The notes under the pieces: generated by a model
The model's input: the letters and a program-made list of their open reading frames with translations, nothing else
Told to the model about the DNA's origin: nothing
Database searches by the model: none
Shown: positions 34,706 through 45,769 of the stretch, one piece after another
Layout: every line of letters begins with the position of its first letter
How positions within the stretch are numbered: the stretch's first letter is position 1
Assembly: GCA_016271365.2 (NCBI GenBank)
Contig: JADMNL010000023.1
Span: forward strand, 609,240,001 to 609,304,000
Length of the DNA: 64,000 nt
Source of the DNA: Neoceratodus forsteri
Lineage: Eukaryota; Chordata; Ceratodontiformes; Ceratodontidae
Direction of reading: 5' to 3'
Made by a program: the position numbers and the translations under genes

Positions 34706-35960
34706 CTTTGAAATTGACAGGGCATACAGGATAAAGAGGGTAATATCAGCAACCCAGGGTGGTGGGACAAAGACCGCTAATCTTTAAACACTTAAGCTTC
34801 CAGGACAAAGAGTTGATTTTGCACAGGGCAAAAAGAGCTGGGGACATTTTGGTGAATGGGTTCAGAGTTTGGTCTACCCAAACTACCATAGTAGTATTCC
34901 CAAACATTGCCAGGCAATCAACAAAGTAAAAGCTGGTCTGCACAACCAGGGCTGAATTATTTGCTTCTGTATCCTACTGCCTCTCTGTGAATTCCAGGAA
35001 AAAGCTTTGTTTACCACTCCTGCTGAAGCAGATAGCTAGCTTCAGCAAGCTCTGGGCTCCCTTCATGCCACACATCCAGCACCAACCAATCACCCAGTCT
35101 CAATGAAAGTGGAGGAGGACACCTTGGAGGAACAGCCTGTGACAGGATAAGCATCTGTGAGTAACCTCCCTGAAACGTTCTCTATATGGGAAAAAGAATA
35201 AACTTCCTAGCAGCAAATGGTTTCATTGGCTCAGCTGGCTCTTATCCGCACTTGCAGATTAATTCCCCTGTCCATGTTAATGTACTGTTTGTTTGTCTTG
35301 GATTGTGGTGTCCAGCACCCAGTGTTACCGCTCTGCTTCCTCATTGCAACAGGCAAACTTCTAAGCTTGTTCTGAGCTCAATACTGCCTCCACTGTTTCA
35401 CCTGGTCTGGTGCATGCCTAACTCCAGTTTACCAATTTTTTTGGTTAAGGCCTAGTGCTGGTTTGTTATATTTAGACTTGCGCTCTACCTCTTTGTATGA
35501 CATACAGTACATCCTGGTAGTGTGAATTATCAGCACAAGACACAGAAATGGGTTTTGACTGTAGGCTGACTCACGGATCAAGAATTGCTCTAAACTAGTG
35601 TGTTTATACCAGGATGTTATAAATGACTGTGTTCAGCATCATTTGTACATTGGGATGTTTTCCTTAACAAATTCCATGCACTGTGATATATTATGCTGAT
35701 ATTTGTCTGGGTACTTTATGGGGTTGGAGGAGGGGATCAACGGGCCTGCTGTCCCTGATTTATAGGGTTCCATGTTAGCATGCTCCCTTACCTGAATGGG
35801 TGTTCCTCCGTAGCAGTTGTAAAATGTTATGTTTACCCCACTAAGGAAGGGAAGGGATCATTTTCACCCTGAGAGGGCAGCCACTCAATCCCTTCCACTT
35901 ACAGATCTTCAATGCCATCCCCATGCTCACCCATTTTGTGATGTCATTATAGGACCAGCA
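34706..35960. other. Unannotated DNA
   Basis: No gene or nameable repeat is seen. The open frames at 35186-35455 and 35829-36014 show no known domain. Confidence 0.3.
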
Positions 35961-35974
35961 CGGGATATGCTCCA

Positions 35975-36744
35975 TGCAAGTCTATGGAGCATCATTTTAA
36001 AATTATTTTCATGATTTTAACCCAATATTTGGACCCAGTATGGAGCCAGGAGCCACCTTTGCCCTCACATTAGCAAACCTATATATGGGCCTCTGGGAAA
36101 GTGAACATATTTATAATGAGGATACAAATGTGTTTTGGATAAAACTGATTTATGGAAGCAATATTTGTAAGGGATTTTAATGGCTTGAAAGGTACTTTGT
36201 CAGAGTTGCAGGATTTTGTTATCTTTTACATTCTACCAATGAAAATTTGTGTTTTACTTGCACTGTAAGTAAAAATAAAGTGTATTTTTAGACTTAGAGC
36301 TTACTAAAACAGGAGGCGGGGCTCAGTACTAACATTTTTAGAAAGCCGATGGACAAAAACACCTTGCTGCATGCATCCAGTTGCCACCCCACTAAGTAGT
36401 AAATAATATACTGAAAGGAAAGTTCTTAAGATTAAAAAGAAATTATAAGGATCCGGAGACATTTGTGCAGGAAGCAGTAATTCTTGAGAACAGATTCTCT
36501 GAGAGGGTACTATTATAACCAAGAGGCACAAAATTATGCCAAAGCACAAAATTCACAGAATCTGGTTTATGATACAAAAATAGAGTTGAACAAAGAGACA
36601 CATTTAATTTTGTTATTACTTATTCTGGACATGCTGTTTATGTGAAATTATTATTAAAAGTATTGGCATATCTTAAAAGGCGACTAAGGGCTAGCAGAAG
36701 TTAATGCCTGCTTACCCTGAATGGCTTACAGGTGAGCAACTACA
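35975..36744 (+). pseudogene. Penelope-like element, reverse transcriptase (left part)
   Basis: Penelope-like elements encode a reverse transcriptase joined to a GIY-YIG endonuclease. Here, across several frames: FALTLANLYMGLWESEH (36055-36108, the GT.MAP.YANLYM.WE region); CFTCTVS (36250) with FLDL split by one base; RKPMDKNTLLHASSCHP (36340-36390), the diagnostic box of the family; FLRLKRN and RRHLCRK (36422-36470); RGYYYNQEAQNYAKAQ (36502-36549); FVITYSG (36610); KYWHILKGD (36658-36682); and MAYR*ATTL ending on the TTAA at 36745. The YADD-like catalytic site is not recognisable. The protein resumes at 38139 after an inserted transposon. Many frameshifts show it is dead. Confidence 0.85.
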
Positions 36745-36748
36745 TTAA

Positions 36749-38138
36749 AGAGGACTCTGGCCAAAATGCTACATAGCAGAATTAGAATAAGCATGCCCCA
36801 ATAAAGCTCATACCAAATATTAGGTTTCTATGTTACTTCATTTTTAAAGTTATGAGCTATTTTGTAACCCTATTTCACTACCTGTTCAAAAAGCCAGTTT
36901 CATTGAAGAGCTGCTGATGATGTCATCTCCTGAACTCACAGGCTAGTCCTCCTGTCAGCAAGCTTATAGGACCTGTTTCTCTAATGGTTTAAGATCATTG
37001 TCCAATGGTTTTCACAAGTGAAACAGGCAGCACCATTCTTAAACAACGCTATAAAATCTTTGTGTTTCAGATTTTGTAACAAAGTTGGAAAATATGTATT
37101 TTTATGATTTTTGGTGTGGTTCATTTCTCTAGAGTTGCAGGATGCTGAGTCAACATGCCTCCAGGCTGCTGACACCATTTGTGGTGTTACTCTACTGTGC
37201 TTGTTAGGAAGTTGTATTGCTACAAGTGTTGAAATGTTGGTAACTTCATTGTTGTTTGTCAATGTCTGCTGTACAATAAATTTAAATAGGGTCATTATAT
37301 GTGTTAATTCTTACTAGTGGTGAAAGTGTTAGTCCTAGTAAAACAATCATTTTAATGTGAAGTACAACACAGATGAGTCTGAATGCAGGTCAAATGATGG
37401 CCTGGTAGGGAGAAAACAGAAAATGAGATGTGCTCAAATGAGTATCCCATTCATTCATATTTTGATGATGAATAATATAATAAATGCTTGATTGATTGAC
37501 TGATTGATTGAACATTGAGCTGACTACTGCATAGAAACTCACAGTTAGGTTTCAGCATTACCTCTTCCACCCCATTTACAGGGTGATGGAAAAGTTGTTT
37601 TAACGGCTATCCTGAGAAATTACCTCAATTGAATGACAAGTGTGAATGATTACAGCCTTTCACCACATCACAGATATCCAGTCTGTAAATCTCATAGCAG
37701 TGTGCTATGACTCAGGACCCAGCAACCCTGGAGAAAAGGACCACAACAAAAAGCACCAACAATAAACAAAAAATATATAAATTTGCTAACTTTGTTACAC
37801 AACCTGAAACACACATAATTTTTAAAGCAATGTTTATTGAATGGCCTTGCCTGTTTTACTGGTGAAAACCATTACATATAATCTTTAAACTTTGAAGAAA
37901 CAGGTCCTATAAGCTTGCTGACAGGGAGGATTAGACTGTGAGTTCAGGAGATGATATCATCATCAGCTGTTCACTGAATCTGGCTTTTTGAACAGGCAGT
38001 GAATTTAGGGTTGTAAAATGGTTTGTAACTTTTAAACAAAGCAACTTAGAGATCTCAGTTTTGGCATGAGGTTGATTGGGCTATGTTGATCCATATTCTG
38101 AATTTATTAAAGCCAGTCATTGTTACCATAGTCCCACT
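36749..38138. mobile_element. TTAA-flanked DNA transposon (Kolobok-like) with long inverted ends
   Basis: TTAA lies on both sides (36745-36748 and 38139-38142). Inside are termini AGAGGACTCTGG and, on the other strand at the right end, AGTGGGACTATGG. The inverted repeats run for about 300 bases: the left arm has CTGTTCAAAAAGCCAG, TCATCTCCTGAACTCACAG, GTCAGCAAGCTTATAGGACC and GAAACAGGCA, and the right arm repeats these in reverse complement at 37815-38010. About 700 bases separate the arms, with no transposase recognised; the 68-residue open frame at 37111 is not a known protein. TTAA targets are used by Kolobok and piggyBac families. The A-G start resembles amphibian Kolobok-type elements, but piggyBac is not excluded. 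It is non-autonomous. Confidence 0.8.
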
Positions 38139-38640
38139 TTAAAAGACACCTTGATACATAGTTTACATACAGATAAGAATGAAACATGGTTAAAGAGAGG
38201 GGTTAAGGGCTGTTTTAAATGCAATAAATGTATGTATTTTGTAAATTTGTGGATGAAGGGACAGTTTTAGATCTTGAGCATAGTGGTTACCTATCAAATA
38301 AGATAGTTTGCTACATGTGACACCATGGATGTACAGTAATTTATATGCCAAAATGCAAATATGCCTCATTTTACATGGAAAAACAAGTAAACATTTTAAA
38401 GTGAGAATGGGTGAACATTATAGGGCAGTCACCAGTGGTAATATTAAATATGCAACTGTTCTGCATATTAATCAGGCATCTAATTCAGTGGACCATGGCT
38501 TTACTTTTCAAATTATTGATAAGGTCAGCAGATATCCAAGAGGAGGTAATTTTGAGGACCTAATTTTTAAAGTTTGTGACTTTTTGTATTCACAATGCAG
38601 GCTAACAAGGAACCTCGATTAAATGCACCATTTGACTTAA
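38139..38640 (+). pseudogene. Penelope-like element, linker and GIY-YIG endonuclease (right part)
   Basis: The frame broken at 36745 resumes as LKDTLIHS (38139-38162), the conserved tail of the reverse transcriptase region. A cysteine-rich linker follows, GCFKCNKCMYFVN (38208-38246), and then the GIY-YIG domain: VIYMPKCKYASFY (38336-38374), after a one-base shift GKTSK (38377) and RMGEHYRAV (38407), then HINQASNS, FTFQIIDKVS and RGGNFEDL (38540). In intact members this endonuclease nicks the target so that the RNA can be copied. The domain ends near 38620 with a stop. At least one frameshift inside the endonuclease rules out function. Confidence 0.85.
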
Positions 38641-39931
38641 ACCATTTAGGTTTTTAAAATGCTAAGTAGCCCATTCATCTGTTTACTAGTAGGAATTTAT
38701 TAACCACACTTTAATGCATGTGTATGGATTTGTGATGAGAGAACTGATTGCTTTATTGGAATCTGATGATTTGTAATGCAAATTACCACTTTTCTATTGT
38801 GTTCTTTTTATCTATGTGTAAATGAGCTTTTATGATATCATACTAGTGTTTATATTTAAGAGGTTGTCCACTTCTGTTTTGCATGTCTTTGAGAAAGGAA
38901 TAAAGTTCTGAAACATATCAGGCATACATGGAGCTGAATAAAACATTATTTTATCTCTACAATCTGAGAGGTGCTTTTAAACAATATTGAGGTGGTAAGT
39001 GCCTAATTTTTTAAAGTTTTATTTATGCATTCTTATCGAGAGCACCCCACCCAAGAGTGGTTCATTTCTTTATTTTAAGAGTAAATATTTTGTTGAAAAC
39101 AGAAAGTAGGTGGATTGCTGTTTAGATACATTTGATCCATGTGGTCCAAATGCAAATTTAGATTATACACCTTTTCTAAATTAAATGGAAACATAGGATT
39201 TTTGGTAAATATGTTGTTAAATATATTTCTGTTTGGACCATTAAACTCTTTTCTTTCTTTCATCAGCTATTATTCAGATGTGGTTATTATTATGGACTTG
39301 AACAAATCAGTAACACAGGGCTTCTCCTCCACTAGCCCTTTTATCACTTTATGTGTTCATATCTTTGGACATAATGTGAGATACAATTCTTTTCTGTATT
39401 TATCTCCTCTTAGTTCTAACCTTCACCAGCTGAATGCACAGTATTTAATGTACAGCATTATATGATAACTGGGGCATTTTCTATTGGCTTTCCCTATGAA
39501 GCTTGTGCTTTTCAGAACCATTTCTGAACTGAGTTATATATTCAATTTATTATACAGTAATTCCAAAATCATGAGTTCTGAGTACTACCGAATCTAGTGA
39601 AAGTGATAACCATTGCATTACTTTGAATGAATTTTTGAATGATTATATCCATTTTAACATGTCGTTTCATGAGGGAAATATTTGGGCCTGTTATATGAAT
39701 ACTGCTCAGTTATGTTGCTGTGACTTAAGCTATATACAAATTTATTGTAGGATCAGTATTCCAAGTATAATAGTGCTTTTTCTTTCCTTGTGCACATGCA
39801 CCTTTTTTCCAGATTTGTATGGATTTATGCTAATGGGGTACGGTGTCTTTACATCACTAACTTATAAGGGCTGAACTAGCCTATACCTGACACACAGTCT
39901 GACAAAGACCCTTTTGGTCAAAGTGTTGGGG
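38641..39931 (+). other. Presumed Penelope-like 3' region(s)
   Basis: AT-rich sequence after the endonuclease. At 38888-38930 TTTGAGAAAGGAATAAAGTT is followed by CTGAAACATATCAGG, and at 39899-39925 GTCTGACAAAGACC is followed by CTTTTGGTCAAAGTG. Both resemble the CTGA..A-stem-loop-GAAA arrangement found near the ends of Penelope-like elements. Two such ends suggest either two copies or a long 3' region. The open frames at 39139-39465 and 39623-39874 have no known domain. Confidence 0.35.
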
Positions 39932-40967
39932 TAGAGATGGGTGAATGTTTTCTTCCAGCAGTGGAATTCTGGTGAAATGCTGATTTTGCTTCAATGAAAT
40001 TTTGTGGAATTTCTGCCACAATTTCATGAAATGTTGCCAAAACTGTGATTTTGGTTATTTCCATCTAGCTTAAAAAGTATTGTCCAAATTGTACCAAATA
40101 TGTAACCTTGGCTGCCCAGTGCTTGTACAGAAGTGTACCAAGTTTCAGATCTCTGTCTTGCAAAATGACTGAGTTATAAGCCTCCAAACATTTGGAAATT
40201 TAATATTACAGTTAACGACTATGTAAACGAAAAGCTTTTGGGAATATTGCACCATATTTGGCTTGGTGACATTACTCATGCCCATACATAAGTGTGTCAA
40301 GTTTCAGATCTCTAGTGTTAAAGATAACTGGCATATACTGTAAACCTCTGAACTTTCACACATTTTAAATTACAGTTTGCAATTACATAAACTGCTGAAT
40401 TTTAAGCCTCTATAGGTTTAAAGCAAGAGAACAGAATATCAACAGTATTGTTAAGTTCACTGAGCCTAAATATTATGCTTTCATGTAACCATCACGGTCC
40501 AGCATCAGAACATCATGCTGCCATACTGAAAACCTTGGCTTAGAAGTGAGCTCCTGGACATAGTGTTGGAAGGCAGGTTATAGCTAAACTTTACAATCTC
40601 TATTTTGCAGTTTCTATGAATCTTCCAAGAAAGTATGCATCTAAGTTTTCAGTTATCTTGCTCCAAAGGTGGCTAACTTCTAAGCACTGATACATTTCAG
40701 AAATGTTCACATGAATACTAAATTGTTAGATTTTGAGCCCTTATAACTTTCCCAGCATTCATCCAAATGTCATGAAACATGGAAAGATGTTTAAGCCTGT
40801 ACTAGACAACATGCATGCCAAATGTCAGATGCTTAACTTTAACATGGTCTGGGTAATGGGCAATTAAAATGTAGGACATTCAAAATACTTCATGACATTT
40901 CATGAGACTTTGTGGAATTTCATGAAAATGTAGCAAATTCAGAATTTTCTAATTTCACCCATCTCTA
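39932..40967. mobile_element. hAT-type non-autonomous element, about 1 kb
   Basis: The left end TAGAGATGGGTGAA (39932-39945) matches the reverse complement of the right end TTCACCCATCTCTA (40954-40967). The flanks GTTGGGG (39925-39931) and GCTGGGG (40968-40974) differ at one of seven bases, close to the 8-bp duplications of hAT elements. Subterminal GAAATTTTGTGGAATTT words recur in opposite orientation at both ends. An internal stretch of about 190 bases is duplicated (AAGTGTACCAAGTTTCAGAT at 40132 and AAGTGTGTCAAGTTTCAGAT at 40291). No transposase is present. Confidence 0.65.
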
Positions 40968-40974
40968 GCTGGGG

Positions 40975-42390
40975 CTGCTAGTCAGTGTCCTCTGTATGCA
41001 TCAATATATTTTATTCTGTGGCATTTTCTGTGTTTCCTGTGAGTGCTTCTATCTTGTTTTGTCTATTAGCCTGGATTAGCCATCCTTAGAACCACAGGGT
41101 GCTCGTCTTTTGTATCCTATTCATTTTGTTTCTAAGTCATTTCACATAGGCCTGACCTTCAGCCCCTCACCGCCACTGCCACCCCTAAAGGCAGCACAAA
41201 GTCAGGTACCTACTCCACCAGCATTAGTGGTCCCTGACTGGCCCTCAAAAATCTTCCATGTTGTGCATCTGTGCACACTAGGAGAACATGCACACATTTT
41301 CTCAAGCCCCTCAGCTGAATAATAAAACTCTCCAGCTACTGACTCCTATGGAGAAATCCAACCCTAAATATAGAGGAATTGTGAGTAGACTGGCTGCAAT
41401 GGAAACTTAAAGGCATACACACGAGGGAGACCTTTATCATGAGTCATCCAAAGTGTTCTCATGCTGAGCATGAACCCAAAACTGGTGGCTCTCCCACACC
41501 CTTTGACAATACCTGCAGATGAGGAATCTCCAGTGAGTTAATTTCATACCAACACTGTCCTTGACCAGCCTGGACCCTATGGACCAATTGCTTTGGGCCC
41601 TTTCCACTCCATGACACATGACCACCTATCTAGTCAAATGTAAAGCTGAGAAACCTCTACCCACTCTTCAGTGGGACCACATGAAAACTGGAAAAGAGAC
41701 GACAATGATAGTCACATAAAAGCTTACCAATACCATGCACCGTGTATCATTGCAACGGGGTAGTGGTATATGTAATTTGATGGGTACCGTGACGGCGAAT
41801 GCTCAGTATACTTCACTACCTGTAAACATTTGCATGATTACCACTGTAGGCATAACTATCCCACCCACATAATGGGAACAGGTTTGGACCCATAACCACT
41901 ATGCCAACAGAGAGCTACAAGTGAGGGCCCTGTAATTTAAGATCCTGCACGATGGTTAAAGAGCACCTAAAGCCCTTCACTATGGGTTTCCTATGGCATG
42001 GTGATCGCTGGGGATACCCCCTCTCAGGGTAACATTACCAATATTCTGTGGTCTTTCCTGTCCTGGATAAGTACTGGCAGTCAGTATGGACAATGCCGAG
42101 CAATGCCCCCACCTGAGGTGAGAGACCCTCAATTCACCCTCATGGAGATCCCATCCACTAACACCTCACTGACTCCAGACCAGATGGTGGAGGTAAATAG
42201 TGCCCTCTCTGCCTCTGAGTGCCTTCTGTGAAGAAGGAGGAACCAAGACCCACCCTTGAGAAATAAGAGTGGGAAAATCTACTGGCCTCACAGACAAATA
42301 TGAGAGAATCTACCACCTGGCACAGCACAGCTTGGAAAAATACCTCCAAGTCTGAGGTCTTTAGCTGGATTTCAGACACATCCCAAATGA
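40975..42390. other. Unannotated DNA
   Basis: No gene is recognised. Around 41885-41925 the minus strand reads TGTTGGCATAGTGGTTATGG, then GGTCCAAACC, which may be a decayed tRNA-derived head. The frame at 41998-42231 has no known domain. Confidence 0.3.
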
Positions 42391-42394
42391 GATC

Positions 42395-42968
42395 TGCACA
42401 GAGGAACAAAACCAGTAGAGATAGTAAAAGTAATAGCACCATTATATGCCTCCTTATAAGACCACACTTAGAATATTGCATCCAAGTGTGGGTTTCATAT
42501 AAGAAGAAAGATAAAAGCTTGCTAGAGAAAGTTCAGAGGAAAGTAACAAGGAAAATAGTTACAGTAAAACATAAGAAGTAAGGATAGATTAAGACAATTG
42601 GGTCTATTTAGTTTAGAGCACCAAGGTTAAGAAGTGACCTGTGCACAGTATTTAAGGCACTTTCTGATGCAGACATGAGGGAAAATATAGGGCTACTTAG
42701 AAACACTGATAGGCAAAACAGATTTCATTAGTTACAATTAAAGGGTGATTTCTATAGAACAAATCAATGGGAAACTGGCTAGACCAAGGGTGGTTAGCAT
42801 TTGGAACAATTACCTCCAACAGAGTAAATAGCACAACATTGAAATGCTTTAATTTACAATTAGATGATTTCATGAGAGATAGCAAATAAGTGTACTAATG
42901 AGCATGTCGAGTCTATATGGCCTATTGGCTCCTGACTCATAAAATTTTGTGATTCTATGATTCTGTGA
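42395..42968 (+). mobile_element. CR1 LINE 3' end with ATTCTATGATTCTGTG tail
   Basis: The plus strand encodes LLIRPHLEYCIQVWVSYKKK (42448) and LLEKVQRKVTRKIV (42519), the C-terminal CR1 pol motif. The 3' UTR carries CTATATGGCCTATTGGCTCC and ends with GATTCTATGATTCTGTGAGA (42952-42971), the classical CR1 octamer tail. It is a 5'-truncated and inactive copy of a third CR1-group family. Confidence 0.85.
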
Positions 42969-42971
42969 GAA

Positions 42972-43425
42972 GAAGTGATACTTCATGGTCAGCAGCTTCC
43001 TCATGTCTGCATTTGCTACTCCTCACATGCTCTATCTTTCAGTCACTCTTAGCCCAGCATGCTGCCAGCCTGCTGACCCACATTTTGTCTACTTGATCAC
43101 CCTCTTCTTAAAGCATATTGTCCTCATTAACGCTTATTCAGAAACTAACTTTCCATTATGAATATGTTCATATTACCCTCTTCTACAGAGTTTAGTAGAG
43201 AAGACATGCTCCTGTTCACTTACCTCAGTTCACCCATTTGACACTAGTTTACCTGCAACCTTGTTGTTGAGATATCAATTTCTGCATGAGCTATACCTGA
43301 GACAGTCATAGAGCATTTTACCTATTGTTTCTCAAATATTTTAGATGGTACTTTAGTGTACCTCTTGCTCAAATGGTAAATATATAGAACTCTGTGATTT
43401 GTCACAAAACCAGCTTTAATAAAAA
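42972..43425. other. Unannotated DNA
   Basis: No gene or nameable repeat is seen here. Confidence 0.3.
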
Positions 43426-43429
43426 ACTG

Positions 43430-43650
43430 GGACACAGACTGGCCCAGTGGTGCTGAGGGTGAGGTGTTGGATGCCACCTCACACCATGCTGACGACCTGG
43501 AATCAGACACAAGCCCTGACCATCAGGGGTCAGCAGGGAGGATAGGACTGAGTGTCTGGAGGACTGCTGTCCTATCCTGGGAGGATTCTGGGTGCCACCA
43601 CTCTGCAGCAGCCCCTGGTAATGACTGGGGCCACTGCTAGAGCAATGCAA
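43430..43650 (+). pseudogene. Possible Harbinger Myb-gene acidic exon
   Basis: One frame stays open from about 43431 to a TAG at 43638. It reads DTDWPSGAEGEVLDATSHHA, then DDLESDTSPDHQGS and further Ser/Gly/Ala-rich sequence. Such acidic, low-complexity exons follow the Myb domain in Harbinger genes, and Harbinger-like DNA lies close by at 44.3 kb. There is no Myb domain here, so the call is weak and the frame may be chance in GC-richer DNA. Confidence 0.25.
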
Positions 43651-44320
43651 GTAAGGGGCGGAGTGTGGTAGATGTCAGCACACTGTGCCTGATGCCACTG
43701 CATGCTCACACTCTGAGGGGCTAAAGAAAGGAGGAAAAATGGCAACACTGTCCACGGCAGCTTGATGGCCACTACTTCACCAGCTGGTGATGCCTGGATC
43801 AGCTGCCTGCCGGTATTGGATCCTGGCCTGGTGCGGGGCCATAGGGAGGTCCTTTTCAAGGGTACAGCTGCATATGCCAGCTGGGCATGACCTCTCTGGG
43901 GTCAGTGGTGAAGGTGGAGTGGTGGCTGGAGATGGCAGGCCAGTGGCAGTAGGAGAATAAATAAGAGTAAAAAATAGGACACTATAGTTGCAGTATACCT
44001 TTATTACACTGACTGTAGTTGCCTTGCTTGGGCTCATGTTAGACACTGTCCTCTAGTAACTAACTTGTAAACAGAATATAAGCAATAATGTTCTATTTTG
44101 TTGTACAGTTATATCTGGTATGAAGTTCGTGTGTGATGTATAAAACTGGAAATATCAATAAAACTTAGTCATGGCCTTTGAGAATTCCTGATTTATTTGT
44201 AGAGGTAGGTACCATGGAGATATGAAAAGAATTGGTGCTTATAAGTCATGCATATCATTAAATATTTGGGTCTCAGATAGCAATGGGAAATATAATAACC
44301 TTCTGGGCCTGTCTAGTGTT
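43651..44320. other. Unannotated DNA
   Basis: The part to about 43960 is GC-richer and TG/CA-rich, like decayed Harbinger sequence; the rest is AT-rich. No domain or terminus is recognised. Confidence 0.3.
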
Positions 44321-44323
44321 AGA

Positions 44324-45767
44324 GGGCCTCATATTTTAAAGTCCCAGACTGCATCATGCAGGTGCCTATGCCACACAACTGAGATATATCAGCACAAAAT
44401 AATGGCATATTCAGAAGATGCACCATGCAATGCAATTGTGCATGTCGGTTGAATATCCTAAACACACAATCACTGAGTGGGAGGTGCGTGGTATGGCAGG
44501 TTACCTGAGCCTTATGCACAGCATGGGAAATGCATGATAGGCGACCACATGCACGGTGCACAAAATTGCAATATTCAGCTGGGATATGCAAATTGTATCA
44601 TTGCACATTCCGAGCCCATTCCCCTCATATGCAACTCATTACTGGAATGTATGCAGGCCATTTGGATACCCCTGGCATGCTCAGTTCCAGATTTGCAAAC
44701 TGCCACCCCCACAAGGTGAATAGGAGGTACTGCAGCCTAGCAGGTGGTGTGATGGAATGTCTGTGTGTGGGTGTGTGCACTGCATTAGCTTGGTACAGTG
44801 CTATTATCAACAGGTTCAGACTGGGTTACAGGAGCCCATCTGGATGGTGGCCACAGGGGCCCACCTGGACAAGCAACAGGGGGGAGGGCAGAGGTGACAG
44901 TCTGATTGATATACCAAATGCATGTGATACACCAGCTGTGTATGCTGTATAGTGACCTACAGTGGCCCACACACCCCATATGAGAGGAACATGGTGATAA
45001 CTGCAAGAAATGACAGTGTGCAGAGGGTGACAAGGTACCTAAGTGGGTGAGTCCCACCTGTGTAAACCTATGGTGTACCACCGTGGGTGTGTGCCACAGG
45101 TCAGTCTGTGGCCTGTGCCAGGCTCCCAAGCTTACCACCAGGCTACCTGGGCACTGTTGCCCAAGACATCCTCCTGAGTGCATGCCACCACTGGGTGGTG
45201 CCCTGCAGGCCACATGGGTGTAGCCATGGCCCCTGGTACATGTGTTGCAGTATGGCCATCTGCTCCACTGGTGTGCTAAGGGGAACATGACAGCACTGGC
45301 ATGTAGCAGCTGTGTGTCTATGTCCCAGGTGCAGTGTAGGGGAATGGCTCTCTGGCGTTGTGTGTGGTGTGCCAGCACCTGTGACACTGGGTATACGTGG
45401 AGTGTCATGACTGCTGTGTATGGGTGCCTGAAGCGGCCTGGGTACATCTCCAAGGGCTGTCTCAGGATGGCCTGTCTCCAGTTCCGTGGCTTTCCTGTGG
45501 GTGGCTGTTCGATTTAAGCAGTCCTTTTGTCTGCCTATCTTTGTGTGGCATTTCTGGGATGCGGTGCAGATGTATCATATTTTGGCTGAATATATGAATG
45601 TGTGTGTTAATGTACTGGCCCCCTTTTGCACCACATACATTATTTTGGCATGATGGTGCATTCAGAAATGTGCAACACATCTCCTTTTGAATATACTGCC
45701 GTTGACAATTTCTTTTGATGCCCCACGATTCCATTTTGGGCTGCATATCCTTTGAAAATGTGGGCCA
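44324..45767. mobile_element. Harbinger-like non-autonomous element
   Basis: The left end GGGCCTCATATTTTAAAG (44324-44341) pairs with the right end CTTTGAAAATGTGGGCCA (45750-45767) as imperfect inverted repeats of the GGGCC...AAAG type seen in Harbinger elements. The interior (44460-45520) has the same TG/CA-rich, CpG-poor composition as the 1.4-9.5 kb block. Long open frames on both strands (for example 222 residues at 44785-45453 minus) contain no transposase motif and arise from that composition. A 3-bp TTA-type target duplication cannot be confirmed. Confidence 0.5.
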
Positions 45768-45769
45768 GT

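Noticed and set aside
44785..45453. 222-residue open frame on the minus strand
   Set aside because: His/Cys/Thr-rich translation typical of decayed CpG-poor DNA, with no DDE or Myb motifs; an artefact of composition.
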